Positions 45,482 to 54,527 of a stretch of DNA of 64,000 bases are shown here, one piece after another (position 1 is the stretch's first letter; the number at the start of each line of letters is the position of its first letter). Source of the DNA: Paenibacillus sp. FSL H8-0537 (GTDB lineage Bacteria > Bacillota > Bacilli > Paenibacillales > Paenibacillaceae); contig NZ_CP150290.1 of the NCBI RefSeq assembly GCF_038051995.1, positions 2,842,001 through 2,906,000 on the forward strand. Reading direction: 5' to 3'. The notes under the pieces are model-generated. The model did no database searches. It was not told the origin of the DNA and saw nothing but the letters and a program-made list of their open reading frames with translations. The translations under genes and the position numbers were made by a program.

Positions 45482-46816
45482 ATGGGAGGCGCAGGCGGAA
45501 AGCTTGGGAGCGGTTTTAGAGCGTGGCTTCTGCGCTGCATCCAGCTGCCGGCAGATGCTTGGCAATACGCGGTTGGCAAGTGGCATAGCTTTGGCGAGTC
45601 GCAAAAAATGGCTGCAGAAGCGCACCCGCTTGTTATGCAGCCTGCAATCGTCTCTAGACTTGCAGCCTCATGGACGCAGCTTGAGCTGGAGCAGAAGCAG
45701 GAAGCTGGTAGCTCCAATGCTAACGCTAATGGCAATTTTGAAGCTGCCGAGAGCACGGCTGTTGCTACGGCTACGGTTGTGGGCTCAGCCGATCATTTGC
45801 TGCTTGCCACGATCCGAGCAGACGCTGTTCATCTGAACCGCAACAATGTGACGAGAACGGAAGCTTATTTGGCGATTTATGAACGTTGGCCGGAGCTGCA
45901 CTGGGCGCTGCTTGCCCATTTGGTTTCACGCAATGGCGGCTGGAATATGACCGATTTACAAGGGGAGTGGCTGCCTTACTTACTGGGCCGATCCGCCCGC
46001 GAGGCTGTATTCCGCTTTTTGGAGCGCGCGAATGCGTTGATCTTTCAGGATGCTTATCCGCAGCTGCTGCTGTATGAGGCAAGCTGCAAGGCGGGGCGTC
46101 CTTTGTTTCATTTGCTGCCGCAGTTGGGTGTGTCACGCTTTATGGTTCCGGTTTGGCAAATGTTTTGGGAGAGCGGCGATTCCGCCGTTTTGACGGTTGC
46201 ACTTATTGTAAATGAGCAAAATTACATTGAAAACCGAATTGTTCAGCATCCTTTTTTCCGCAAGGAGGTGCTGGATACGGTTTTTTTCGGCTTGCAGTCA
46301 TTATTGCAGCTTAATGCGGTTCTGTTTTGCTATCGGTCCGGGGGGGAGGAAATGAAGCTGGCGGGGCTTGTTTTGGAAAGCTTCGACAATCTGAAGGAAC
46401 GAATCGAGTTTGGCAAACGGCTGTATGCGCTGCTTTTCGCTGTGCCGGAGGTGCATGGCGGTGCCTTTGCTTTCGCGCAGGCCATCCGTCACACGGGTTC
46501 ACGTGCGGATTATGCCTCTCATTTGTTTGCAGCGATCAGGCGTGATCCGCCAAAAAGGCCTTACAAGGAGCGGTTATCGGGGAGACGGCTTGCACCTAGT
46601 GCAGCTCCATTATTCAGCCCGGAGCTAAGCAGCGTCTGGCCAGATCGGGAGGTTGAGGCGCCTGAGCCTGGCGATTGGTTCCGGCAGGCTGCACAGGTGC
46701 TTCCCTATTTTCAAAAGCTGCCGCTGCCGCATTCTTTTGAAATGACCAATGAATACAGCCTGCTGCTGAACAAAATTGAACTGGCTGTGCTGGCTTCTCA
46801 GCAGTGGAAGCCATAA
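45482..46816 (+). CDS. DUF2515-family protein (YppC type)
   Basis: A 444-residue protein of unknown function. The conserved core is RNNVTRTEAYLAIY and HWALLAHLVSRNGGWNMTDL, which I recognise as DUF2515. Sequence near the N-terminus (about 75-95) is Ala/Asn-rich linker. No signal peptide or strong membrane segment. GGAGGAG lies 6 nt before the ATG. Confidence 0.85.
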   Translation: MGGAGGKLGSGFRAWLLRCIQLPADAWQYAVGKWHSFGESQKMAAEAHPLVMQPAIVSRLAASWTQLELEQKQEAGSSNANANGNFEAAESTAVATATVVGSADHLLLATIRADAVHLNRNNVTRTEAYLAIYERWPELHWALLAHLVSRNGGWNMTDLQGEWLPYLLGRSAREAVFRFLERANALIFQDAYPQLLLYEASCKAGRPLFHLLPQLGVSRFMVPVWQMFWESGDSAVLTVALIVNEQNYIENRIVQHPFFRKEVLDTVFFGLQSLLQLNAVLFCYRSGGEEMKLAGLVLESFDNLKERIEFGKRLYALLFAVPEVHGGAFAFAQAIRHTGSRADYASHLFAAIRRDPPKRPYKERLSGRRLAPSAAPLFSPELSSVWPDREVEAPEPGDWFRQAAQVLPYFQKLPLPHSFEMTNEYSLLLNKIELAVLASQQWKP

Positions 46817-46981
46817 TCCATCGTGTGAACGAATGGTACAGCCAATGGAGCAAGCCGTTTAGTTCATAGGATCGTCAGCATTCTGCTCTACTATTATCCT
46901 TATTCCACCAAAGCGGCCAAGGAGATGCTTTTATCTACAACACGCTGTTATACGTCGAAAATAGCGGCTACCTGTTCGCCA

Positions 46982-47074
46982 AAACGGGCAGTGTCTACGC
47001 TGCCGATATTAGTGCTGTATCCGTTTTTGCAGAAGTATTTTGAGAAGGGCGTTATGATCGGTTCGATCAAAGGG
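46982..47074 (+). pseudogene. C-terminal remnant of a CUT1-type sugar ABC permease
   Basis: The frame reads LPILVLYPFLQKYFEKG followed by VMIGSIKG, the conserved end of LplC-type carbohydrate ABC permeases. Nothing upstream encodes the rest, and the normal stop after the terminal KG is lost. A terminator follows at once. The remaining 46817-46981 and 47122-47293 stretches show no gene. Confidence 0.7.
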
Positions 47075-47083
47075 TATAAGCGG

Positions 47084-47121
47084 GGGACCACTGCGGCAGG
47101 CTGCTGCTCGGTGGTCCTTTT
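47084..47121 (+). terminator. Intrinsic terminator behind the permease remnant
   Basis: GGACCAC/GTGGTCC stem with an inner GCAG/CTGC pairing, then TTTT. It is probably the terminator of the lost operon. Confidence 0.75.
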
Positions 47122-47293
47122 GCCTGTTATCCCCTTAGCTCAGAAGATGGAGTTCAAATCAGCCATAACGAACCAGATGGCTGATTTTCATTTGTATACG
47201 AATCATTTTTTTAATTCTCTATCTGGAATATTTTTTTAGATATAAGAAAAAGATAATGAGGGAAATTGTGTTTTTAAAGGAGGGAGTATACCT

Positions 47294-48883
47294 ATGAAAA
47301 TAAACAATAAAATTGCCATTTTGCTAGTGCTAAGTTTAAGTTTTCTGATCCTCGGTTGCAGGGCGGACTCCAGCCGACAGATCAATCAACAAAGTGTCAA
47401 GTTCCATATCACGGAAAATCAAAATGCCAAACCTGTCATATTTATCTTGGTTGATTCTTTAATGGACAAGCCTTTGCAAGAGGCGATTCAAGAAGGCCGT
47501 GCACCCGCAATGCAATATCTCCTTAAAAACGGGCAATATTTCCCGCAGGTTGTGAGTTCATTTCCCACGATGTCCGTGACGGTCGACAGCACATTATTAA
47601 CGGGAACGTACGCAGACCAACATCATGTGCCCGGACTTGTGTGGTACAGCGACAAAGAGAAACGCATGATTTTCTACGGAAATGGTGCCAAAGAGGCGTT
47701 GAAGATAGATCAGCTGCAAGTATTTATGGAAGCTGTTTATCAGTTAAACCAAGTTCACTTGAGCAAAAAAACGAAAACGATTCATGAAGAGTTGGCCGAC
47801 AAAGGAAAAGAATCCGCGTCAATCAATGCTCTTGTTTTTAGAGGGAGAACGGAGCATGTCTTAAACGTGCCTCGCTTCATAACGTACAGAAACCGTGTGC
47901 CAGAACAATTGATAGTAACAGGACCTAAATGGTTTTCCTATGCAGCTCTTGCACAACTGGATCCGAACAATAGCTGGAATACTCTTTTGTGGAAAAAATA
48001 CGGGATGAATAATGAGTTTTCCGCTCAAGACACTGCTTTTCTGATTAATCAAAAAAAACTTCCAAACGTAACCATCGCATACTTTCCGGAGAATGATCAT
48101 TCGGTGCATAAAAAGGGCCCAGCTCAGTTGGGTGGAATTGAAAAAGCGGATCAAGCGCTGCAAGTCGTGCTTAACGCATACGGTTCGTGGGAGCAGGCTG
48201 TAAAAAATGCTATATGGATCGTCATGGGTGACAGTGCGCAAACCGCTGTTTATAATGATCGGCAGGCAGCAACTGTTGAATTGATGCCGCTTTTGAACGA
48301 TTACCGCATCGCAAAATTAAATCAACCTGTAAAAACCGAGGACCAAATTGTGATTTCCACTAATGAACGGATGGCTTATGTCTATGCGATTGATGCAAAA
48401 GTGGAGTTGTCCGATGTCGTGAAGCTTTTGCAAAATGAGGACAAACTCGATATCATTGCAAGGAAAGACGATAAAAATATCCTTGTTACATCGGGGAAAA
48501 ATGGTAACACTTTTTCTTATCGTCCCGGAGGAAACCTCAGCGATGAATATGGGCAGTCGTGGACATTATCGGGCGAACCGGGAAACCTTGTGGATATTAC
48601 GATAAATAATAACCGGATCAAGTATGGAATATATCCTGACGTTTTGGCGAGGTTATACGGGGCAATGCATTCTCATGAAGGAAGATACGTTGTCGTCACG
48701 GTCCAACCCGGATATGAACTCGTCAGTGAAAGTTCCACTACCCACATCGGAGGGGGATCTCATGGTTCACTGCATGAAAAAGATTCCCTTGTCCCATTAA
48801 TCATTTCCGGAACGAATACACGGCCCAAAACACTGCGGATCGTTGATATCAAAGACTGGATTCTGCAATTGGTGAACGGGTAA
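47294..48883 (+). CDS. Lipoprotein, type I phosphodiesterase / nucleotide pyrophosphatase family
   Basis: A 529-residue exported lipoprotein. Lipobox LILGC gives Cys22. The alkaline-phosphatase fold is shown by Asp54 (FILVDSLMD), the nucleophile region SFPTMSVT, the ENDHSVHKKGP metal site, VMGDSAQT and GGSHGS near the C-terminus. It hydrolyses phosphodiester or pyrophosphate bonds outside the cell; the substrate is unknown. AAAGGAGGG lies upstream. It runs convergent to the yolD-uvrX operon. Confidence 0.88.
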   Translation: MKINNKIAILLVLSLSFLILGCRADSSRQINQQSVKFHITENQNAKPVIFILVDSLMDKPLQEAIQEGRAPAMQYLLKNGQYFPQVVSSFPTMSVTVDSTLLTGTYADQHHVPGLVWYSDKEKRMIFYGNGAKEALKIDQLQVFMEAVYQLNQVHLSKKTKTIHEELADKGKESASINALVFRGRTEHVLNVPRFITYRNRVPEQLIVTGPKWFSYAALAQLDPNNSWNTLLWKKYGMNNEFSAQDTAFLINQKKLPNVTIAYFPENDHSVHKKGPAQLGGIEKADQALQVVLNAYGSWEQAVKNAIWIVMGDSAQTAVYNDRQAATVELMPLLNDYRIAKLNQPVKTEDQIVISTNERMAYVYAIDAKVELSDVVKLLQNEDKLDIIARKDDKNILVTSGKNGNTFSYRPGGNLSDEYGQSWTLSGEPGNLVDITINNNRIKYGIYPDVLARLYGAMHSHEGRYVVVTVQPGYELVSESSTTHIGGGSHGSLHEKDSLVPLIISGTNTRPKTLRIVDIKDWILQLVNG

Positions 48884-48891
48884 GCTTTAAA

Positions 48892-49227
48892 CTAATAAAA
48901 CATAGCATCAATCATATTGTTCATGTTTATCCAAACAAAATCATTGCCTTGAGCGAGTCTTATATTTTTTTGCTGCTGATCAATTTTTGTTACTACTCCT
49001 GTTAATTCCAAATTATCAAATTCTCCGAATAAAACCAAGGTAACCTTCTTCCTGAACAGCATTGATTCAGCGATGATTCTGAATAGCCGTTCTGTTTCTT
49101 GATCATCCAATTGTGGACGTGAGTTCTTTCGCAAATTCTGCTGGTGTAGGATGTAAGCTTCCTTGTGCTGTGGGAGCATCATGCGGCTAGATTCCCAGAG
49201 CCCGTTCTTTTCAAGTTTTTTGCTCAT
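48892..49227 (-). CDS. yolD: YolD-like protein
   Basis: A 111-residue YolD-family protein (LWESSRMMLPQHKEAYI, VTLVLFGEFDNLELTG, VTKIDQQQKNIRL). YolD proteins are encoded next to UvrX/YqjW polymerases and are thought to be UmuD-like partners. It overlaps the polymerase gene by 4 nt and is the last gene of a three-gene operon. Confidence 0.9.
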   Translation of the reverse strand: MSKKLEKNGLWESSRMMLPQHKEAYILHQQNLRKNSRPQLDDQETERLFRIIAESMLFRKKVTLVLFGEFDNLELTGVVTKIDQQQKNIRLAQGNDFVWINMNNMIDAMFY

Positions 49228-50492
49228 TTGTAGTGCCCTCCGATTTTTATGGATCTATCCGCTGCTTGCCCTGCGGCAGTAAGGGATGAAGCTCTTACAA
49301 TGGCGGTGCTTCCGTATCGATTTTTAATGCTGTCTGTCACTTTCTCCAGCGCTCTAAGCTTGATCTGATCATCAAAGAGGGTGAGCTGATAGCTTTGATC
49401 GTCCATGAGCTGGCTGATGGTTACACCGACCCGGCGTACAGGCATGCCATCCCAATATTTATAAAAGAGCTGCTTCACCGCTTCAAAAACCGTTTTGGTA
49501 TGGTTTGTGGGATCGAGAAGCTTCATTTGGCGCGAAAATCCGGTGGGCGCTTCGTAGGGACTGCACATGCAGTTGACCGTGACAACATGGCCCATATATT
49601 TTTTGCGACGGCAATCGCGGCAAACTTCCTCGGTCAGCTCTAATAAAACGGTATCTACCTCCCATGGCTCCATATAATCTCTGGGCAAAGTCATCATATG
49701 GCCAACCGATTTTGGCGGAGTGTTGAAGGTTTCAGGTGTAACCGGACTGTCATCGATGCCGTTGGCCGTTCGCCACAGCACCTCGGCATGAATATCGGAT
49801 TGCTTGCCAAAGCGAAAGCGAAGCCGATCCTTGAGACGCGGAAGCGGCGTTCTGGCAATATCGCCTATTGTATGCATGCCAAGACGAGTGAAATGGGTGG
49901 TCATGCGTGAGCCGACTCCAAACATTTTATGGACCGGCTGCGGCCACAGCAAAGCTTCGACTTCTGTTTTAGGGAGGGTGAAGATGCCATCCTTATTCTT
50001 TTTTGCCCAGATGTCCGTGGCCATTTTAGCAAGCATTTTATTGGAGCTTATGCCTACCCTTATCCATACGCCTGTCTGCAGGAGAACCTTCTGTTGAAGG
50101 GCTTTGGCTATCGTAACAGGGTCTCCGAAAAGAGGGAGGCTTGCCGTAATGTCCAGAAACTGCTCATCAATGCTGAAAATTTCAACCAAATTCGTAAACT
50201 CCTGATAAATGCCCGTAATCATTATAGAGGCATCGATATAATGCTGCATGCGGGGGCGCAGGACGACGAGCTCTGGACATTTATTTAAAGCGATTCCGAG
50301 CCGTTCGGCTGTCGTTATGCCGTATTGCTTGGCAATGGGGCAAGCCGCTAAAATAATGCCCGAGCGGCGCTCAACAGAGCCAGCCACAACAACGGGTTTA
50401 TTTTTACACTCCGGATGGCTGGCTTTTTCAATACTTGCGTAAAAACTTTGACAATCTGCGAGCAATATAACCCTTTCAGCTGTTTCCCTCAT
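49224..50492 (-). CDS. uvrX: Y-family translesion DNA polymerase (UvrX/YqjW type)
   Basis: A 422-residue Y-family polymerase. Palm motifs are DCQSFYASIE and SIDEQFLDI, with helix-hairpin-helix MFGVGSRMTTHFTRLGMHTIGDIA and a C-terminal little-finger domain. It copies damaged DNA and is error-prone. LexA-like boxes upstream of the operon point to SOS control. It overlaps neighbours on both sides by 4 nt. Confidence 0.95.
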   Translation of the reverse strand: MRETAERVILLADCQSFYASIEKASHPECKNKPVVVAGSVERRSGIILAACPIAKQYGITTAERLGIALNKCPELVVLRPRMQHYIDASIMITGIYQEFTNLVEIFSIDEQFLDITASLPLFGDPVTIAKALQQKVLLQTGVWIRVGISSNKMLAKMATDIWAKKNKDGIFTLPKTEVEALLWPQPVHKMFGVGSRMTTHFTRLGMHTIGDIARTPLPRLKDRLRFRFGKQSDIHAEVLWRTANGIDDSPVTPETFNTPPKSVGHMMTLPRDYMEPWEVDTVLLELTEEVCRDCRRKKYMGHVVTVNCMCSPYEAPTGFSRQMKLLDPTNHTKTVFEAVKQLFYKYWDGMPVRRVGVTISQLMDDQSYQLTLFDDQIKLRALEKVTDSIKNRYGSTAIVRASSLTAAGQAADRSIKIGGHYK

Positions 50493-50860
50493 TCCAACCG
50501 CCTCCGCATATTCATCAGCATGGTCATTAGCTCAGCTTTCACTAAACTTCTCAGCATGGTGAAATGGTGGATATAACCGCGAACTTTATATTCAACATGG
50601 ACCCCTCGCGCATTCATCTCGGTGTTTAACGCTTTAATATTTCGTTCTTTCATTTGTTTCTTAATGCTTTGCAGTTCAAGATAGATGCTTTGTTCCATTT
50701 CATTGAGATAAAAAAGGATATGATTATAAATAATTTTATTCCGATACATTTTTAATTCGTTGATGTCTCTAGCTAACATTTCGAGAAGGATCGGCAGCAA
50801 GGTATGCTTTTTAATGATTAGCAAATCCTCTTCCGTTTCGATGATTGAATGGACACTCAT
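50489..50860 (-). CDS. Small helical protein of unknown function in the SOS mutasome operon
   Basis: A 123-residue, mostly helical, basic protein with no recognised family and no signal or membrane segment. GGTGGTG lies about 5 nt before the ATG. It is the first gene of the operon and is translationally coupled to uvrX by a 4-nt overlap. A role in regulating or assisting the polymerase is inferred from position only. Confidence 0.75.
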   Translation of the reverse strand: MSVHSIIETEEDLLIIKKHTLLPILLEMLARDINELKMYRNKIIYNHILFYLNEMEQSIYLELQSIKKQMKERNIKALNTEMNARGVHVEYKVRGYIHHFTMLRSLVKAELMTMLMNMRRRLE

Positions 50861-50878
50861 AGCTACACCACCATGACG

Positions 50879-50923
50879 CGAACGTTTATTCGTATTCTGT
50901 ATTATATACCGAATGTATGTTCT
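50879..50923 (-). promoter_or_regulatory. Two LexA-box-like sites and promoter of the uvrX operon
   Basis: CGAACGTTTATTCG (50879-50892) and CGAATGTATGTTCT (50910-50923) each match 12 of 14 positions of the Bacillus LexA consensus CGAACRNRYGTTYG. Between them, on the minus strand, is TATATAAT as a -10, with TTGCAT 17-19 nt upstream as a -35. Both sites touch the promoter, fitting repression. Confidence 0.75.
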
Positions 50924-50942
50924 CTATGCAAGGTTTCGCAGG

Positions 50943-51050
50943 CAGGTAATTTCGACCAGCTTGGATTCTGCATCGAGGAGACGATGATTGCAAATTTCTT
51001 ATTTTTAAATGGTATTCAATACGAATATGAGCTTGATGACGAATGGAATT
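50943..51050 (+). pseudogene. Possible UvrD-like helicase fragment
   Basis: One frame reads EETMIANFLFLNGIQYEYE, resembling a stretch I know from UvrD/Rep-type helicases (roughly E..IANFLFLNGI.Y.YE). No helicase motifs flank it. The identification rests on one short stretch. Confidence 0.35.
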
Positions 51051-51229
51051 CTAGAGGGCATCAACGGAATTGTTCAAGCTTGTTGACAATTGGTAGATTT
51101 GTAATTTATATTAAATACAGTAAGCACTAGGTGCTGTAAATCTACTAGTGTAAACTCTCTTGAAGCAAAACTTTAACGCAATACTGTTCGTTCCCGTCGA
51201 GGAAGAAAATGGAGAGGTGATGGGGTACT

Positions 51230-51550
51230 TAGTCCCAGTTTTGTACACGCCCTGTCCATTTACGAGTGACATTCATTGTAGTTATGTAGAGCATTTTCAG
51301 CAGCGCTTCATCGCTTGGGAAAATGCTTTTTTCTTTAGTGGCTTTGCGATGTTGACGATGGTAACCCTCGAGCATTTCCGTCGTTGTACTCTTCGCGTCA
51401 TGCTTTTCATGTTCTGCACCGTGTCATATTCCGCCTCCAGCATAAATTGCAGCGTCTCTGCAAACAACTCTTTCAGTGCGAATGCACATTGTCCATCGTT
51501 TTGAGATTGTTCTCCTTCACTTTCACTTGCTCATTACTGAATATCACCAT
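51230..51550 (-). pseudogene. Decayed IS256-family transposase with frameshift and internal deletion
   Basis: On the minus strand the N-terminal part reads NEQVKVKENNLKTMDN, then after a frameshift ALKELFAETLQFMLEAE, typical of IS256-type transposases. After a large internal deletion the C-terminal TMNVTRKWTGRVQNW appears, then a stop. The catalytic DDE core is gone. It lies just outside the biosynthetic cluster. The rest of 51051-51602 shows no other gene; the apparent plus-strand frame at 51160 is a shadow. Confidence 0.75.
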
Positions 51551-51602
51551 GTATGCCATCCTCTCTAACCAGCCTTTCTAAAGATTATCGAACGGAGGAA
51601 AC

Positions 51603-51848
51603 ATGATGTCTAGATCAATTGAATTTATATTGAGAGATGAAATTTTTGCTGAGCTTGAAATCGAGTATCCAGATGACCACGATACCAATTTGTTGGATCA
51701 AGGGATCGATTCGGTTGGCTTCATCAAGCTTATTGTTTCAATGGAATCGAAGTTTAACATCGCGATCCCTGATGAGGATCTATTGTTTGAAAAGTTCTCC
51801 ACGGCTGGATTAATCCTTAATTATTTGACCGAGAAAACGATAGCATAA
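51603..51848 (+). CDS. Acyl/peptidyl carrier protein 1
   Basis: An 81-residue free-standing carrier protein. The 4'-phosphopantetheine attachment site is Ser37 in QGIDSVGF. The surface is acidic and the length standard. GGAGGAAAC lies just upstream of twin ATGs, so the start may be one codon later. It lies 40 nt before an ANL-type ligase, so that enzyme probably loads it. The cluster has a second carrier at 56049. Confidence 0.9.
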   Translation: MMSRSIEFILRDEIFAELEIEYPDDHDTNLLDQGIDSVGFIKLIVSMESKFNIAIPDEDLLFEKFSTAGLILNYLTEKTIA

Positions 51849-51888
51849 ATTGCAACGGAGCTAGATAGATCATATAGAGGAGAAGATT

Positions 51889-53379
51889 ATGACTATCATT
51901 GAGCGTTTATTTATGGAAGCTTGTGATCGCAAAGAACACATTATCCTTCAAGATATAAAGCAGCACTGGACTTACGCGGAGGTGATGACAGAAGCATACT
52001 CGATTGCTTTATATATAAAGAAGAACTTTGATCTTGAGTCCGGAAGTCATCTTGCATTATACACAAATAATGAGCCCTTGTTCATTATTGCGGCGCTTGG
52101 CATTCAGTTCTGCGGTTATGTATTAGTACCGGTTCCTTACTCGGCATCCAAAACTGAAATTGAAAATATTTTAAATGCCAGTGACGCCAAACTGGTTATC
52201 AGCAAATATGTACAGCCTGCGCATTTAAATTGTGACATTCCTTGGGTTACCGCTCAGGATTTATCGCAAGAACCGATGCCTTCGTTTGAATCGATCACGT
52301 TAACGAATCAGTCCGATCCCAATCAATGTGCGATTCTCCTTCCTACATCGGGCACAACCGGAAAATCTAAAATCGTTATGTTATCCCATTGGAATGTATT
52401 AACGAATGCGTTGGCACATGGCGGAAAGGTGGGTTATACGGATCAAGATTCGTTTCTTGTAACGATGCCCGTTCATTTCAGTTCTACGATTGTCACGCAA
52501 TTGATTTCTTGCATGCTTTATGGAACCCGAATTAAACTTATCAGCCTGCCCTTACTGCCGCGCACAGCGTTTAAACTGTTTCAGAATAAGGCGGTCACGG
52601 CATTCTCAGCGGTGCCTACGCAATTGATGCACTTTGTTTCCGATTTTCATCAGACAACAAACTGGAGTGCCTTTGATTCAATTGAATTTATTGTTATTAG
52701 CGGTGCGGCGATTCCTGCGAAATTAGTAGACAATCTTCAGACTGTATTTCCCAAAGCGGACATTATTCAAACCTATGGATTGACAGAAGCTTCTCCGCGG
52801 GTGAGCATGATGGAACGGGGAGACCGCTGCTTATCCTGTGGATCACCCATCAGTGACGTTTCTATTCGACTTGTTGACGAAGAAGAGAATGAGGTTGAAG
52901 GAGCAGCTATCGGAGAAATTTGGGTCAAGGGCCCAAATGTGATGCTCGGTTATTACAAAAACCCAGAGTTAACGAACGATACAATTGTTGATGGTTGGTT
53001 AAAGACAGGAGATTTGGGATATTGGAATGAATCACGGTGTCTCATAATCACAGGCAGAAAGAAGAATATCATTATATCCGGCGGTATCAATATCTATCCG
53101 GAAGAAATCGAAGAGTTTTTATATGGCTTGAAAGAAGTTGAGGAAGTCATAGTTGTTGGTGTGCACGATGATCTATTAGGCGAAGTACCCATCGCATTTC
53201 TGAAAGTTTTTGAAGAATGTCTGATTGATATGGATGCGCTTACAAAATATTGCAACTTGCATTTGTCGTCGTATAAAGTGCCTAGACAATGGAGGATTAT
53301 AGATGAAATTCCAAAAACAAAAACAGGAAAACTGGACAGGGCAAGCACGAAGCGCTTATTGCTAAATGAGATATACTGA
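51889..53379 (+). CDS. AMP-forming acyl/amino-acid ligase (ANL superfamily)
   Basis: A 496-residue adenylating enzyme. Core motifs: TSGTTGKSK (about residue 152), YGLTEASP, TGDLG, ITGRKKNIIISGG and the catalytic lysine in KTKTGKLDR. It activates a carboxylate as the AMP-ester and transfers it to a thiol, most likely the adjacent carrier. The motif pattern looks more like fatty-acid or aryl-acid ligases than NRPS A domains, but substrate cannot be read by eye. GC is lower than in the housekeeping region. Confidence 0.9.
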   Translation: MTIIERLFMEACDRKEHIILQDIKQHWTYAEVMTEAYSIALYIKKNFDLESGSHLALYTNNEPLFIIAALGIQFCGYVLVPVPYSASKTEIENILNASDAKLVISKYVQPAHLNCDIPWVTAQDLSQEPMPSFESITLTNQSDPNQCAILLPTSGTTGKSKIVMLSHWNVLTNALAHGGKVGYTDQDSFLVTMPVHFSSTIVTQLISCMLYGTRIKLISLPLLPRTAFKLFQNKAVTAFSAVPTQLMHFVSDFHQTTNWSAFDSIEFIVISGAAIPAKLVDNLQTVFPKADIIQTYGLTEASPRVSMMERGDRCLSCGSPISDVSIRLVDEEENEVEGAAIGEIWVKGPNVMLGYYKNPELTNDTIVDGWLKTGDLGYWNESRCLIITGRKKNIIISGGINIYPEEIEEFLYGLKEVEEVIVVGVHDDLLGEVPIAFLKVFEECLIDMDALTKYCNLHLSSYKVPRQWRIIDEIPKTKTGKLDRASTKRLLLNEIY

Positions 53380-53471
53380 ACAAACAAGGAGCTGGACCCA
53401 TGATGTTGGAGAACACGCCTCTTCGACATCCTTAAGCAACTTAATAAGATAACTAGGGGTGAACGAAAAAA

Positions 53472-54527
53472 ATGAAGAATACAACTCCAACATTAGGCAG
53501 GGGAATATTGCCAATAAGTTATCCGATGATTACAACATATACGCAACATGCTCATCTCTTGTCCATACTTACCCATTATGAGTGCGCACACCCATGGATA
53601 TTTAGTAATTATATTCAATTATATATTAACAAAGATTATAAACATAATTGGGGAGATTTTTATTTCCCTCTGACTTATGAGCTGCGACCTTCAGATGCAT
53701 GCAAATGGATTACTACTCAAAAGATACATAGAGATACTGTAACAACTAAATGGGACTCTGTTATTCATTTTATTATAGAAAACATTAATTCAAATAATTA
53801 TGTCCACACAATGGTGAATTATTTCTACGTGCCATTAAGCGAACGATATAATAGACTCCATTTGCATCATGACATATTTGTCTATGGTTATGATTTAAAT
53901 AGAGAGATATTGTATGTTTCCGATTTTTTTAAGAACGGAGTTTATAGTCAAGCTGAAATATCATTTACAGATTTCAATCTTGCTTTCAACACTAATCATT
54001 TAACAACAAATCATGATTATCTAAGAGAAATGGTTTATCTGTATAAATTCAATGATCAATATCAGGATAATTTCAGTGCAGAAACCTTAGTAAATTCTAT
54101 AAGAAACTATTTCACTAACAAAACGCCGGAATATTGGGAGATGTTCAACTATGGGGGCGACAGGGATAATCTTGACTTCGGCATGCGAATATACACAACT
54201 CTATTAAATTATGTGAAAGAGACATCGGAAAAAAAGTCTAAACTTGATCAAAGACCCTTTCATTTACTTTATGACCATAAGAAGATAATGACGTTAAGAC
54301 TCAAGTATTTGTACGATAATCGGCATCTAAGTAAATTAAATCAAGAGCATATAGACGAATTCATATCAATTGAAGTTAAGGCGAAGATACTTGTGAATGT
54401 AGCGCTTAAATATAATTTGACAAGGAATGTGAGTATTTTAGAAAGCTTACATACACTGATAACGAATATAGAAAATGAAGAATCAATATTCCTTGAACGA
54501 TGGCTGAAGCGGATAGGCATTCAGTAA
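53472..54527 (+). CDS. Possible BtrH-like (C39-peptidase-fold) acyltransferase
   Basis: A 351-residue protein of clearly low GC. A region (about residues 100-180; YFYVPLSERYN, HLHHDIFVYGYD, ILYVSDFFKNGVY) has the layout of BtrH_N-type domains, with H and D in the expected order. BtrH transfers an acyl group from a carrier to an aminoglycoside in butirosin synthesis. A catalytic cysteine is not obvious; Cys38 is the only candidate in the N-terminal region. The assignment is tentative. The ATG is preceded by TAGGGGTG, and the gap to the ligase gene is about 90 nt. Confidence 0.5.
   Translation: MKNTTPTLGRGILPISYPMITTYTQHAHLLSILTHYECAHPWIFSNYIQLYINKDYKHNWGDFYFPLTYELRPSDACKWITTQKIHRDTVTTKWDSVIHFIIENINSNNYVHTMVNYFYVPLSERYNRLHLHHDIFVYGYDLNREILYVSDFFKNGVYSQAEISFTDFNLAFNTNHLTTNHDYLREMVYLYKFNDQYQDNFSAETLVNSIRNYFTNKTPEYWEMFNYGGDRDNLDFGMRIYTTLLNYVKETSEKKSKLDQRPFHLLYDHKKIMTLRLKYLYDNRHLSKLNQEHIDEFISIEVKAKILVNVALKYNLTRNVSILESLHTLITNIENEESIFLERWLKRIGIQ

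Noticed and set aside
46925..47239. A 104-codon frame as a real gene
   Set aside because: Only the permease C-terminal motif is meaningful; the rest reads through a terminator and the normal stop is lost.
51160..51504. Plus-strand frame of 114 codons
   Set aside because: The opposite strand reads IS256 transposase pieces, so this frame is a shadow.
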